Under the pieces are notes generated by a model. It ran no database searches. It saw only the letters and a program-made list of their open reading frames with translations, and was not told the origin of the DNA. Below are positions 1 to 5,164 of a stretch of DNA of 5,164 nt, piece after piece. The translations under genes and the position numbers were made by a program. Every line of letters begins with the position of its first letter. Position 1 is the stretch's first letter. Location of the stretch: assembly GCA_045592225.1 (NCBI GenBank), contig JAZNUH010000158.1:1-5164 (forward strand). The letters run 5' to 3'. The stretch is from JAZNUH01 sp045592225. GTDB lineage: Bacteria; Bacillota; Clostridia; UMGS1883; UMGS1540.

Positions 1-66
1 TTATCGCTGCCCGAGAAATATAACGGACATAAAGTCAAGCATTTTGTTTTTGATGTGGGCAAATAA
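1..66 (+). CDS. C-terminal end of an unidentified protein (5' end outside window)
   Basis: Frame 1 is open from the first base and stops at TAA (64-66), giving 21 residues that begin LSLPEKYNGHK and end FVFDVGK. The five bases after the stop lead straight into a promoter-like sequence for the next gene, which supports a true gene end here. The alternating hydrophobic pattern (KVKHFVFDV) resembles a closing beta-strand, as at the ends of some clostridial surface or secreted proteins, but 21 residues are too few to assign a family. No hairpin terminator follows the stop, so transcription may continue into the M20 gene. Function unknown. Confidence 0.5.
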   Translation, partial: LSLPEKYNGHKVKHFVFDVGK

Positions 67-70
67 AAAC

Positions 71-99
71 TTGCGTTAATCTGTAATTTGTGGTAAAAT
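71..99 (+). promoter_or_regulatory. Probable sigma-A promoter of the M20-prfA-fhs operon
   Basis: A TTGCGT -35 box (71-76) is followed after 17 bases by a TAAAAT -10 box (94-99) preceded by TG at 91-92, an extended -10. The -35 box matches the consensus at only three positions, but the extended -10 and ideal spacing compensate. The predicted start is near 106, giving a leader of about 31 nt before the TTG start. The 13-base block around the -10 differs by one base from that of the rnpB promoter at 4070-4082. Predicted by eye from consensus only. Confidence 0.55.
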
Positions 100-119
100 A
101 TTTCTTTGATAAATTACCA
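91..119 (+). repeat. Inverted repeat TGGTAA-N17-TTACCA over the -10 box and start site
   Basis: TGGTAA (91-96) is mirrored by TTACCA (114-119) with 17 bases between. The left arm overlaps the extended -10 of the predicted promoter and the right arm lies in the leader just before the ribosome binding site. It could be an operator for a dimeric repressor. Six-base arms in AT-rich DNA also arise by chance, and the left arm is already constrained as a promoter element. Confidence 0.2.
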
Positions 120-121
120 AT

Positions 122-139
122 AAGGAGATTTTTAAATTG
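122..139 (+). promoter_or_regulatory. Ribosome binding site fixing a TTG start
   Basis: AAGGAG at 122-127 is a strong Shine-Dalgarno sequence, separated by nine bases from a TTG codon at 137-139. The first in-frame ATG (167-169) has no comparable site upstream and would cut the protein just before its conserved N-terminal RRDLH segment. TTG is therefore the better start, despite being the weaker initiation codon. Confidence 0.8.
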
Positions 140-1294
140 TATTGTTCAAGTGAAGTCTTTGACAGTATGGTAAAAATGCGTCGTGATTTGCACCGCATCC
201 CCGAAACTGCCTTTGAGGAAATAAAGACAAGAGAATATATTTGCTCAAAGCTTTGTGAACTTGGCATAGAATACAGTGTGATGGCAAAAACAGGTGTTGT
301 GGGCATTATACGTGGCAGAGAGGACGGCAAAACATTACTTTTGCGTGCAGATATGGATGGATTGCCGGTGACAGAAATTACTGACAACGAGTATAAATCC
401 CAACATGAAGGAAAAATGCACGCATGTGGACATGATTTTCATATGTCAGCACTGCTTGGCACGGCGCAGGTATTAAACAGTTTGAAGGACAATTTTTGCG
501 GTAATATCAAGCTTGTTTTTCAACCCGCCGAAGAAGGAGATGGCGGAGCGGAGCCTATGATAAAAGAAGGTGTTATGCATAATCCAACCGTTGACGCCGC
601 TGCGGCACTTCACGTATGGCCCGAGCTTGATAGCGGATTTGTAGAACTTAAAAGTGGAGGTATGACTGCTGCGCCCGATGAATTTGACATAACTGTTATC
701 GGCAAAAGCGGACATGCGGCATGCCCTCATAAATGTATAAGTCCAATTGTTATTGCAGGCAGAATCAGTGACGAAATAACAAAGCTTACCGATATGCAAA
801 AGGAACGCCTTGTAAGTGTAACATGCATCTCGGCGGGGAATTGCTATAACGTAATTCCTGATAGTGCCAATATCGGCGGGACATACAGAACAACTACTCC
901 AAAGTTACGTGCAGAGATAGAAGAACGCATAAAGGAAATATGCGTCAGAGAATGCAAAAAAATGGGCGCAACATGTAAGGTTGAACTCAGACGCTTGTAT
1001 CCTCCTGTGGTAAACGACCCGAAACTGACAGAGCTTTTTAAAAAAACAGCCGGTAAAGTTTTGGGTAAAGATAAAGTGGTTGGGGTGACAGAAGTCTCTA
1101 TGATTGGCGAGGATTTTGCATATTTTGGCGAGAAGGTTCCGACTGTTTTTGTACACCTCGGAGCCAGACCCAAGGGCGAAACTGTGGTTTATCCCCTTCA
1201 TAATCCACTTGTAAAATTTGATGAAAAATGCCTTAAAACTGCGTGCGAATGTCTTGTAAACTTTGCACTTGAATATTTGAAAGAGGAGAAATAA
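137..1294 (+). CDS. M20-family (M20D-like) metal-dependent amidohydrolase
   Basis: A 385-residue cytosolic hydrolase of the M20D group (hippurate hydrolase, N-acyl-amino-acid amidohydrolase, IAA-amino-acid hydrolase, N-acetyl-diaminopimelate deacetylase), which cleave an acyl group from an amino acid with a two-metal centre. Visible motifs in order: RRDLHRIPE (15-23), LLLRADMDGLPVTE (67-80), HACGHDFHMSALLGTA (95-110), FQPAEEG (128-134), LHVWP (158-162), GKSGHAACPH (189-198, dimerisation/lid domain), GEDFAYF (324-330) and LHNP (354-357). The expected metal ligands Cys97, His99, Glu133, His159 and His355 are all present, with Glu132 as general base, so the enzyme looks active. Length is normal for the family. 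There is no signal peptide or membrane segment. It begins at TTG behind a good ribosome binding site and ends 4 nt before prfA, so it is probably the first gene of an operon. The substrate cannot be read from sequence; hippurate and N-acetyl-diaminopimelate are only candidates. Confidence 0.93.
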   Translation: MYCSSEVFDSMVKMRRDLHRIPETAFEEIKTREYICSKLCELGIEYSVMAKTGVVGIIRGREDGKTLLLRADMDGLPVTEITDNEYKSQHEGKMHACGHDFHMSALLGTAQVLNSLKDNFCGNIKLVFQPAEEGDGGAEPMIKEGVMHNPTVDAAAALHVWPELDSGFVELKSGGMTAAPDEFDITVIGKSGHAACPHKCISPIVIAGRISDEITKLTDMQKERLVSVTCISAGNCYNVIPDSANIGGTYRTTTPKLRAEIEERIKEICVRECKKMGATCKVELRRLYPPVVNDPKLTELFKKTAGKVLGKDKVVGVTEVSMIGEDFAYFGEKVPTVFVHLGARPKGETVVYPLHNPLVKFDEKCLKTACECLVNFALEYLKEEK

Positions 1295-1298
1295 ACAT

Positions 1299-2372
1299 AT
1301 GTATGATAAACTTTCGTTTATAGAAAAAAGATATGAGGAGCTTTCCGAACAGATAAGTGATCCGGAAATTATTGCAGATCAGGATACGTGGCGCAAATTA
1401 TGCAAAGAACATTCGGATATAACTCCTATTGTGCAGAAATACCGTGAATATAAGGGCGCAAAGGATACAATAGAAGAGGCAAACGAGCTTTTGAAAGAAG
1501 AAAATGACAAGGACTTTAAGGAAATGCTGTTGGCGGAAATAGATGAAGCACAGGCAAATATTGCAACCTACGAAGAAGAGCTTAAAATACTCCTTCTGCC
1601 CAAAGACCCTAACGATGATAAAAACGTTATTGTTGAAATTCGCGGCGGTGCAGGTGGTGACGAAGCGGCACTCTTTGCAGCCGACCTTTACAGAATGTAT
1701 ACCATGTATGCAGAAGCAAGACGCTGGAAGATTGAAGTGCTCAGCTCCAATATGACCGATATCGGCGGTGTAAAGGAAATTTCGTTTATGATAGAAGGAG
1801 CAGGGGCATACAGCAGACTTAAGTTTGAAAGTGGCGTGCACAGAGTACAGAGGGTTCCTGCCACAGAATCATCGGGAAGAATTCATACATCCACTGTTAC
1901 TGTTGCAGTGTTGCCCGAAGCACAGGAGGTTGAGCTTGAAATCAACCCCAACGACCTGAAAATTGATGTATTCCGTGCAGGCGGTCCCGGTGGACAGTGC
2001 GTAAACACCACCGACTCGGCAGTACGTATAACTCATTTGCCCACAGGTCTTGTGGTTTCTTGTCAGGATGAAAAGAGTCAGCACAAGAACAAGGACAAGG
2101 GTATGAAAATTCTGCGTTCAAGACTTTACGAGCTTATGCAGAGAGAACAGCATGAAAAGATTGCAAGTGAGCGTAAAAGTCAGGTTGGTACAGGTGACCG
2201 AAGTGAGCGCATCAGAACATACAACTTCCCCCAGGGAAGAGTATCCGACCATCGCATAGGTCTTACAATTCATAGACTTGAAGGCTTTTTAAACGGTGAT
2301 ATGGATGAAGTGATAGATGCACTCATCACAAGCGCACAGAGTGAAAAATTAAAGGGGGAAGCGACAGAATAA
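1299..2372 (+). CDS. prfA: Peptide chain release factor 1 (RF1)
   Basis: RF1 recognises UAA and UAG in the ribosomal A site and triggers peptidyl-tRNA hydrolysis. The 357 residues match the usual RF1 length. An N-terminal helical domain (about 1-95) leads into the central domains. The anticodon-like tripeptide is PAT (187-189) within HRVQRVPATESSGRIHTS, diagnostic of RF1; RF2 has SPF. The catalytic GGQ is at 231-233 in RAGGPGGQCVN, followed by TTDSAVRITHLPTG. Cys234 replaces the His seen in many homologues, a substitution the family tolerates. Gln233 is the residue normally methylated by PrmC, but prmC is not in this window. The ATG at 1299 is preceded by GAGGAG (1283-1288) lying inside the end of the M20 gene, ten bases upstream. 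The stop TAA shares its last base with the fhs start (TAATG). No frameshift is needed, unlike many prfB genes. Confidence 0.98.
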   Translation: MYDKLSFIEKRYEELSEQISDPEIIADQDTWRKLCKEHSDITPIVQKYREYKGAKDTIEEANELLKEENDKDFKEMLLAEIDEAQANIATYEEELKILLLPKDPNDDKNVIVEIRGGAGGDEAALFAADLYRMYTMYAEARRWKIEVLSSNMTDIGGVKEISFMIEGAGAYSRLKFESGVHRVQRVPATESSGRIHTSTVTVAVLPEAQEVELEINPNDLKIDVFRAGGPGGQCVNTTDSAVRITHLPTGLVVSCQDEKSQHKNKDKGMKILRSRLYELMQREQHEKIASERKSQVGTGDRSERIRTYNFPQGRVSDHRIGLTIHRLEGFLNGDMDEVIDALITSAQSEKLKGEATE

Positions 2373-4039
2373 TGTATAAAAGTGATATAGAAATAGCACA
2401 AAGTACACAAATGTTACCCATACAGGAAATTGCAAATAAAGCCGGAATTCCCGATGATGCAATTATTCCCTACGGAAAATACAAGGCAAAAATAGATGTT
2501 GATGCATTGCCAAAAACAGAAAAAGAAGGCAAGCTTATTCTTGTGACAGCAATTACGCCTACGGCGGCAGGAGAAGGCAAAACAACAACAACTGTAGGTC
2601 TTGCAGACGGACTTTCGCTTATTGGTAAAAATGTTTTAGTTGCGCTTCGTGAACCGTCACTTGGCCCTGTTTTCGGCGTTAAGGGGGGAGCTGCAGGCGG
2701 CGGATATGCACAGGTTGTACCTATGGAGGACATAAACCTGCATTTTACCGGTGATTTTCACGCAATTGGTGCGGCAAATAATTTGCTGGCCGCTATGATT
2801 GATAACCATATTTATCAGGGGAATAAGCTTAATATCAATCCCAAACGTGTAACCTGGCGCAGATGTGTTGATATGAATGACCGTCAGTTGAGAAACATAA
2901 TTGGTGGTATGGGTAAACGAACAGATGGATGTCTGCGTGAGGACGGATATGACATAACCGTTGCATCCGAAATTATGGCGTGCTTATGCCTGGCTGAAAA
3001 TCTTACCGATTTAAAAGAACGTCTTTCACGTATAATTATTGGATATAACTATGAAAATGAACCGGTTACTGCGGGACAGCTTAAAGCAGCAGGAGCAATG
3101 ACAGCCTTGCTTAAGGATGCTGTAAAGCCCAATCTTGTTCAGACTCTTGAGCATACGCCTGCAATCATTCACGGCGGACCATTTGCAAACATAGCACATG
3201 GATGTAACTCTGTTATAGCTACTAAAACGGCTCTTCGTTTAAGTGATTATGTTATAACAGAAGCAGGCTTCGGTGCAGATTTAGGTGCAGAAAAGTTCTT
3301 TGACATAAAATGCCGCAAGGCCGGTCTTAAACCTTCTGCTGCAGTAATAGTTGCTACTGTTCGTGCTCTTAAACTGCATGGCGGTGCAGACAAAACAATG
3401 CTTGCTGAAGAGAACATTCATGCACTGACAGAGGGATTACCCAATCTTTTGCGTCATCTTAAAAATGTAACAAAGGTTTACGGTGTTCCGGCAGTTGTCG
3501 CTTTAAACCGTTTCCCCACCGATACAGAAGCCGAGATTGAAACAGTAATGGCTGTATGTAAGGGAATGGGTGTTAATATGTGCCTGTCTGAGGTGTGGGC
3601 AAAAGGCGGCGAAGGCGGAATAGAACTTGCAAAGGAAGTTGTACGTCTTTGTGAAACTCACTCGGAATTTAAATTCTGCTATGAAGACAATCTGTCCATA
3701 GAGGAAAAAATAGAAAGTATTGCTAAAAATATATATGGTGCAAAAGGGATAATTTTAACCGATGCTGCAAAAAAACAGGCAAAAGAAATTTCGGAGATGG
3801 GATTTTCGAATTTGCCGGTATGTATGGCAAAAACCCAGTACAGTTTTTCGGATAATCCCAAGCTTTTGTGCGCTCCCGATGATTTTGAAATAACAATTCG
3901 AAATCTTAAGGTAAGTGCAGGTGCCGGCTTTGTTGTTGCCCTGACCGGCGAGATTATGACAATGCCCGGTCTGCCCAAACAGCCTGCAGCGGAAGCCATA
4001 GATGTTGATGCCAACGGAACTATAACAGGTCTGTTCTAA
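2372..4039 (+). CDS. fhs: Formate-tetrahydrofolate ligase (10-formyl-THF synthetase)
   Basis: This enzyme joins formate to tetrahydrofolate using ATP, giving 10-formyl-THF for purines, formyl-Met-tRNA and, in acetogens, the methyl branch of the Wood-Ljungdahl pathway. The 555 residues are the full bacterial monofunctional length. The N-terminus MYKSDIEIAQ and YGKYKAK (34-40) are typical. The ATP-binding loop is TPTAAGEGKTTTT (62-74). Family signature 1 is GVKGGAAGGGY (102-112) and signature 2 is VATVRALKLHGG (327-338). WRRCVDMNDR (162-171) and SEVWAKGGEGG (406-416) are also conserved; the latter's Trp409 corresponds to the folate-stacking tryptophan. The ATG overlaps the prfA stop by one base, and a purine-rich AGGGGGA (2353-2359) lies 12 bases upstream, so translation is probably coupled to prfA. 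A monofunctional enzyme needs a separate FolD, not seen here. Fhs alone does not prove acetogenesis, since many purine-fermenting and ordinary anaerobes carry it. Confidence 0.98.
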   Translation: MYKSDIEIAQSTQMLPIQEIANKAGIPDDAIIPYGKYKAKIDVDALPKTEKEGKLILVTAITPTAAGEGKTTTTVGLADGLSLIGKNVLVALREPSLGPVFGVKGGAAGGGYAQVVPMEDINLHFTGDFHAIGAANNLLAAMIDNHIYQGNKLNINPKRVTWRRCVDMNDRQLRNIIGGMGKRTDGCLREDGYDITVASEIMACLCLAENLTDLKERLSRIIIGYNYENEPVTAGQLKAAGAMTALLKDAVKPNLVQTLEHTPAIIHGGPFANIAHGCNSVIATKTALRLSDYVITEAGFGADLGAEKFFDIKCRKAGLKPSAAVIVATVRALKLHGGADKTMLAEENIHALTEGLPNLLRHLKNVTKVYGVPAVVALNRFPTDTEAEIETVMAVCKGMGVNMCLSEVWAKGGEGGIELAKEVVRLCETHSEFKFCYEDNLSIEEKIESIAKNIYGAKGIILTDAAKKQAKEISEMGFSNLPVCMAKTQYSFSDNPKLLCAPDDFEITIRNLKVSAGAGFVVALTGEIMTMPGLPKQPAAEAIDVDANGTITGLF

Positions 4040-4079
4040 ATAAAAAATATTTGACACAAAATACCCTTAGTGGTACAAT
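4040..4079 (+). promoter_or_regulatory. Strong sigma-A promoter of rnpB with upstream A/T tract
   Basis: A perfect TTGACA -35 box (4051-4056) stands 17 bases from TACAAT (4074-4079), which matches the -10 consensus at five of six positions and has TG at 4071-4072 (extended -10). Bases 4040-4050 are all A or T and could act as an UP element. The predicted start falls at about 4086, exactly where the 5' strand of RNase P helix P1 begins, an independent check on both calls. The A/T tract begins one base after the fhs stop codon. Confidence 0.9.
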
Positions 4080-4085
4080 ATTAAA

Positions 4086-4417
4086 AGAGTAGGCCGAACA
4101 ATCGCGGAGAAGTGAGGCTTCTACGAGGAAAGTCCGAGCTCCACAGGGCAAGGGTGCCGGGTAACACCCGGTAGAGGTGACTCTCAGGACAGTGCAACAG
4201 AAAAAAACCGCCTCTTTTGAGGTAAGGGTGGAAAGGTGAGGTAAGAGCTCACCATTGGTATGGCGACATACTTTATGTGTAAACCCCATCCGGAGCAACG
4301 CTAAGTGGAAAGTTAAGTCGGCCCGACGTTTTCCGAACCAGCGGCTGGAGCGGTTCAGTAATGTATCGCGTAGATAGATGATTGTTCAAGACAGAACTCG
4401 GCTTATAGACTTACTCT
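4086..4417 (+). ncRNA. rnpB: RNase P RNA, bacterial type A
   Basis: This is the catalytic RNA of RNase P, which with the RnpA protein removes 5' leaders from pre-tRNAs. Conserved blocks are present in order: GAGGAAAGTCCGAGCTCCAC (4125-4144), ACAGTGCAACAGAAA (from 4190), GGTGAGGTAAGAGCTCACC (4235-4253), GTAAACCCCATCCGGAGCAA (4279-4298), TAGATAGATGATTG (4371-4384) and ACAGAACTCGGCTTATA (4391-4407). Helices I could pair by hand: P1 4086-4093/4410-4417; P2 4096-4103/4380-4387, eight perfect pairs; P3 4108-4112/4118-4122; P4 4130-4138/4397-4404 with the universal bulged U (4133); pseudoknot P6 4146-4149/4321-4324; P8 4158-4163/4167-4172; P14 4258-4262/4267-4271 closed by a GCGA loop; P18 4350-4354/4365-4369 with a GUAA loop. 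P6 and P15-P17 identify type A. P12 is very short, and the L15 loop lacks a recognisable GGU. The ends are inferred from P1 and could shift by a few bases. Confidence 0.97.
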
Positions 4418-4448
4418 CAAAAAGACGATTTAGTCGTCTTTTTGTTTT
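4418..4448 (+). terminator. Intrinsic terminator of rnpB
   Basis: An 11-pair stem (4418-4428 with 4434-4444) has the G/C-containing core GACGA/TCGTC, flanked by A5/T5, and closes a TTTAG loop (4429-4433). The 3' arm runs into TTTTTGTTTT (4439-4448). It starts directly after the 3' strand of P1, as expected for an rnpB transcript. Because the lower stem is an A/T run, the hairpin could in principle also work on the opposite strand. The next gene's ribosome binding site begins only two bases further on. Confidence 0.9.
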
Positions 4449-4450
4449 AG

Positions 4451-4457
4451 AAAGGAG
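4451..4457 (+). promoter_or_regulatory. Ribosome binding site of the LarA-family gene
   Basis: AAAGGAG lies six bases before the ATG at 4464 and fixes the start of the downstream gene. Only two bases (4449-4450) separate it from the T-tract of the rnpB terminator, so no promoter fits between them. Confidence 0.85.
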
Positions 4458-4463
4458 ATTTAT

Positions 4464-5164
4464 ATGAAGGTTTTATTTCCGTATGGTAAAGAAAAAATAG
4501 AATATGAATTTGATGACAAATCCCTTGAGGGAATACTTACTTCTTTAATCGAGGATTATGTACCCGATGTGGGGGAGAATGAGCTTGTGCTTTCTGCAAT
4601 GGCAAATCCTGTGGGAGGGGAAAGACTTTGTGAGCTTGCAAAAGGTAAAAACAAGGTTGTCATTATTGCGAGTGACCATACAAGACCTGTGCCGAGCAAG
4701 GTGATTATTCCGCATATGCTTCGCGAAATCAGAGAAGGTAACAAAAACGCGGATATTACCATTCTTATTGCCACGGGTTGTCATAGAGATACAACGGTTG
4801 ACGAGCTGAAGGACAAATTTGGCGAGGATATTGTAAATAACGAAAAAATATATGTTCATAACTGTGATGAAACGAAAATGCTTGTTAATATAGGCACCCT
4901 CCCTTCGGGTGGTGAGTGTGTAATAAATAAGCTTGCAGTTGAAGCGGATTTGCTTGTTGCTGAAGGCTTTATAGAACCGCATTTTTTTGCAGGTTTTTCG
5001 GGAGGAAGAAAAAGTGTTCTGCCGGGAATAGCAGCAAGGGAAACCGTTTTGGCAAACCATTGCTCCGAGTTTATAGATAATCAGTATGCCAGAACAGGCG
5101 TGCTTGAAAATAACCCCATACATAAGGATATGCTTTGGGCGGCACAAAAGGCAGGTCTTGCATA
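4464..5164 (+). CDS. LarA-family nickel-dependent racemase/epimerase, N-terminal part (cut by window end)
   Basis: The frame is open from the ATG at 4464 to the window end, giving 233 complete codons; the family is usually a little over 420 residues, so just over half is present. LarA proteins racemise or epimerise 2-hydroxy acids by hydride transfer to a nickel-pincer nucleotide cofactor tethered to a lysine. Key motifs: ASDHTRPVPSK (69-79), ATGCHRDTTVDEL (103-115), GFIEPHFFAGFSGGRKSVLPGIAA (168-191) and NH (198-199). Relative to Lactiplantibacillus plantarum LarA, Arg74, His107, His173, Lys183 (cofactor tether) and His199 (nickel ligand) all fall one position before Arg75, His108, His174, Lys184 and His200, so the visible half of the active site looks intact. 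The C-terminal catalytic lysine is beyond the window. Characterised homologues act on lactate, malate, gluconate, phenyllactate and other hydroxy acids, so the substrate is not assigned. The larB, larC and larE cofactor genes are not in the window. Confidence 0.9.
   Translation, partial: MKVLFPYGKEKIEYEFDDKSLEGILTSLIEDYVPDVGENELVLSAMANPVGGERLCELAKGKNKVVIIASDHTRPVPSKVIIPHMLREIREGNKNADITILIATGCHRDTTVDELKDKFGEDIVNNEKIYVHNCDETKMLVNIGTLPSGGECVINKLAVEADLLVAEGFIEPHFFAGFSGGRKSVLPGIAARETVLANHCSEFIDNQYARTGVLENNPIHKDMLWAAQKAGLA

Noticed and set aside
167..169. ATG as an alternative start of the M20 gene
   Set aside because: It lacks a suitably spaced ribosome binding site, whereas the upstream TTG has AAGGAG nine bases away.
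1398..1841. A 147-codon minus-strand open frame inside prfA
   Set aside because: prfA is complete in the opposite strand with its PAT and GGQ motifs; the antisense translation shows no domain.
1974..2028. The RF1 catalytic segment reads RAGGPGGQC rather than the common RASGxGGQH
   Set aside because: The release-factor signature allows variation at the Ser position and Cys after GGQ, so this is normal variation.
2470..2733. An 87-codon Pro/Ser/Thr-rich minus-strand open frame inside fhs
   Set aside because: Its composition is the reverse complement of the glycine/alanine-rich ATP-binding loop and signature region of Fhs.
4020..4298. A 92-codon minus-strand open frame across the fhs end and rnpB
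   Set aside because: It covers the rnpB promoter and conserved RNase P RNA blocks whose sequence is explained by RNA structure.
4382..4409. A promoter-like pair TTGTTC / TATAGA (16-base spacing) inside the 3' end of rnpB that could serve the LarA-family gene
   Set aside because: Only three and four consensus matches, and every base lies in P2, P4 or conserved region V of the RNase P RNA, so the sequence is explained by RNA function. It would also start upstream of the terminator hairpin.
4545..5147. A 200-codon open frame on the minus strand opposite the LarA-family gene
   Set aside because: It lies fully antisense to a frame with clear LarA active-site motifs, and its translation is low-complexity and Cys/His/Lys/Asn-rich with no recognisable domain. 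It is a shadow of the real gene.
1..5164. Mobile elements, CRISPR arrays, tRNA genes or attachment sites
   Set aside because: No transposase or integrase motifs, regularly spaced direct repeats, tRNA cloverleaf or flanking duplications were seen; gene content and codon style look uniform.

Overview
The window suggests a moderately AT-rich Gram-positive anaerobe of the class Clostridia. The evidence is strong AAGGAG-type ribosome binding sites, a TTG start, UAA stops on every gene whose end is visible, formate-tetrahydrofolate ligase, a LarA-family protein, and a type A (ancestral) RNase P RNA. Bacilli normally carry type B RNase P RNA, so type A in an otherwise Firmicute-like sequence points to Clostridia. 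Genus and species cannot be given from the sequence alone.

Layout, all on the + strand: (1) 1-66, the last 21 codons of an unidentified gene. (2) 71-136, a short promoter and leader region. (3) 137-1294, an M20-family metal-dependent amidohydrolase with a TTG start. (4) 1299-2372, prfA (peptide chain release factor 1), 4 nt after the M20 gene. (5) 2372-4039, fhs (formate-tetrahydrofolate ligase), overlapping prfA by one base. (6) 4040-4080, an A/T tract and a near-consensus promoter. (7) about 4086-4417, rnpB, the RNA subunit of RNase P, followed at once by an intrinsic terminator (4418-4448). (8) 4464 to the window end, the N-terminal 233 residues of a LarA-family nickel-dependent racemase/epimerase, cut by the window edge.

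The M20 gene, prfA and fhs are packed tightly enough to be one operon. It joins a probable acyl-amino-acid hydrolase, a translation termination factor and a one-carbon enzyme whose product, 10-formyl-THF, feeds purine synthesis and formylation of initiator Met-tRNA. No terminator is visible between fhs and rnpB, so read-through may add to transcription from rnpB's own promoter. The lar-like gene begins right after the rnpB terminator, with no room for a promoter of its own in the gap.

Most of the window is housekeeping DNA, and I see no clear undescribed system. The points most worth a second look are the L15 loop of the RNase P RNA, which seems to lack the usual GGU tRNA-CCA-binding motif, the promoterless rnpB-terminator-lar junction, the prfA/fhs overlap, and the unknown substrate of the LarA homologue. 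No IS element, CRISPR array, tRNA or integration site was seen.
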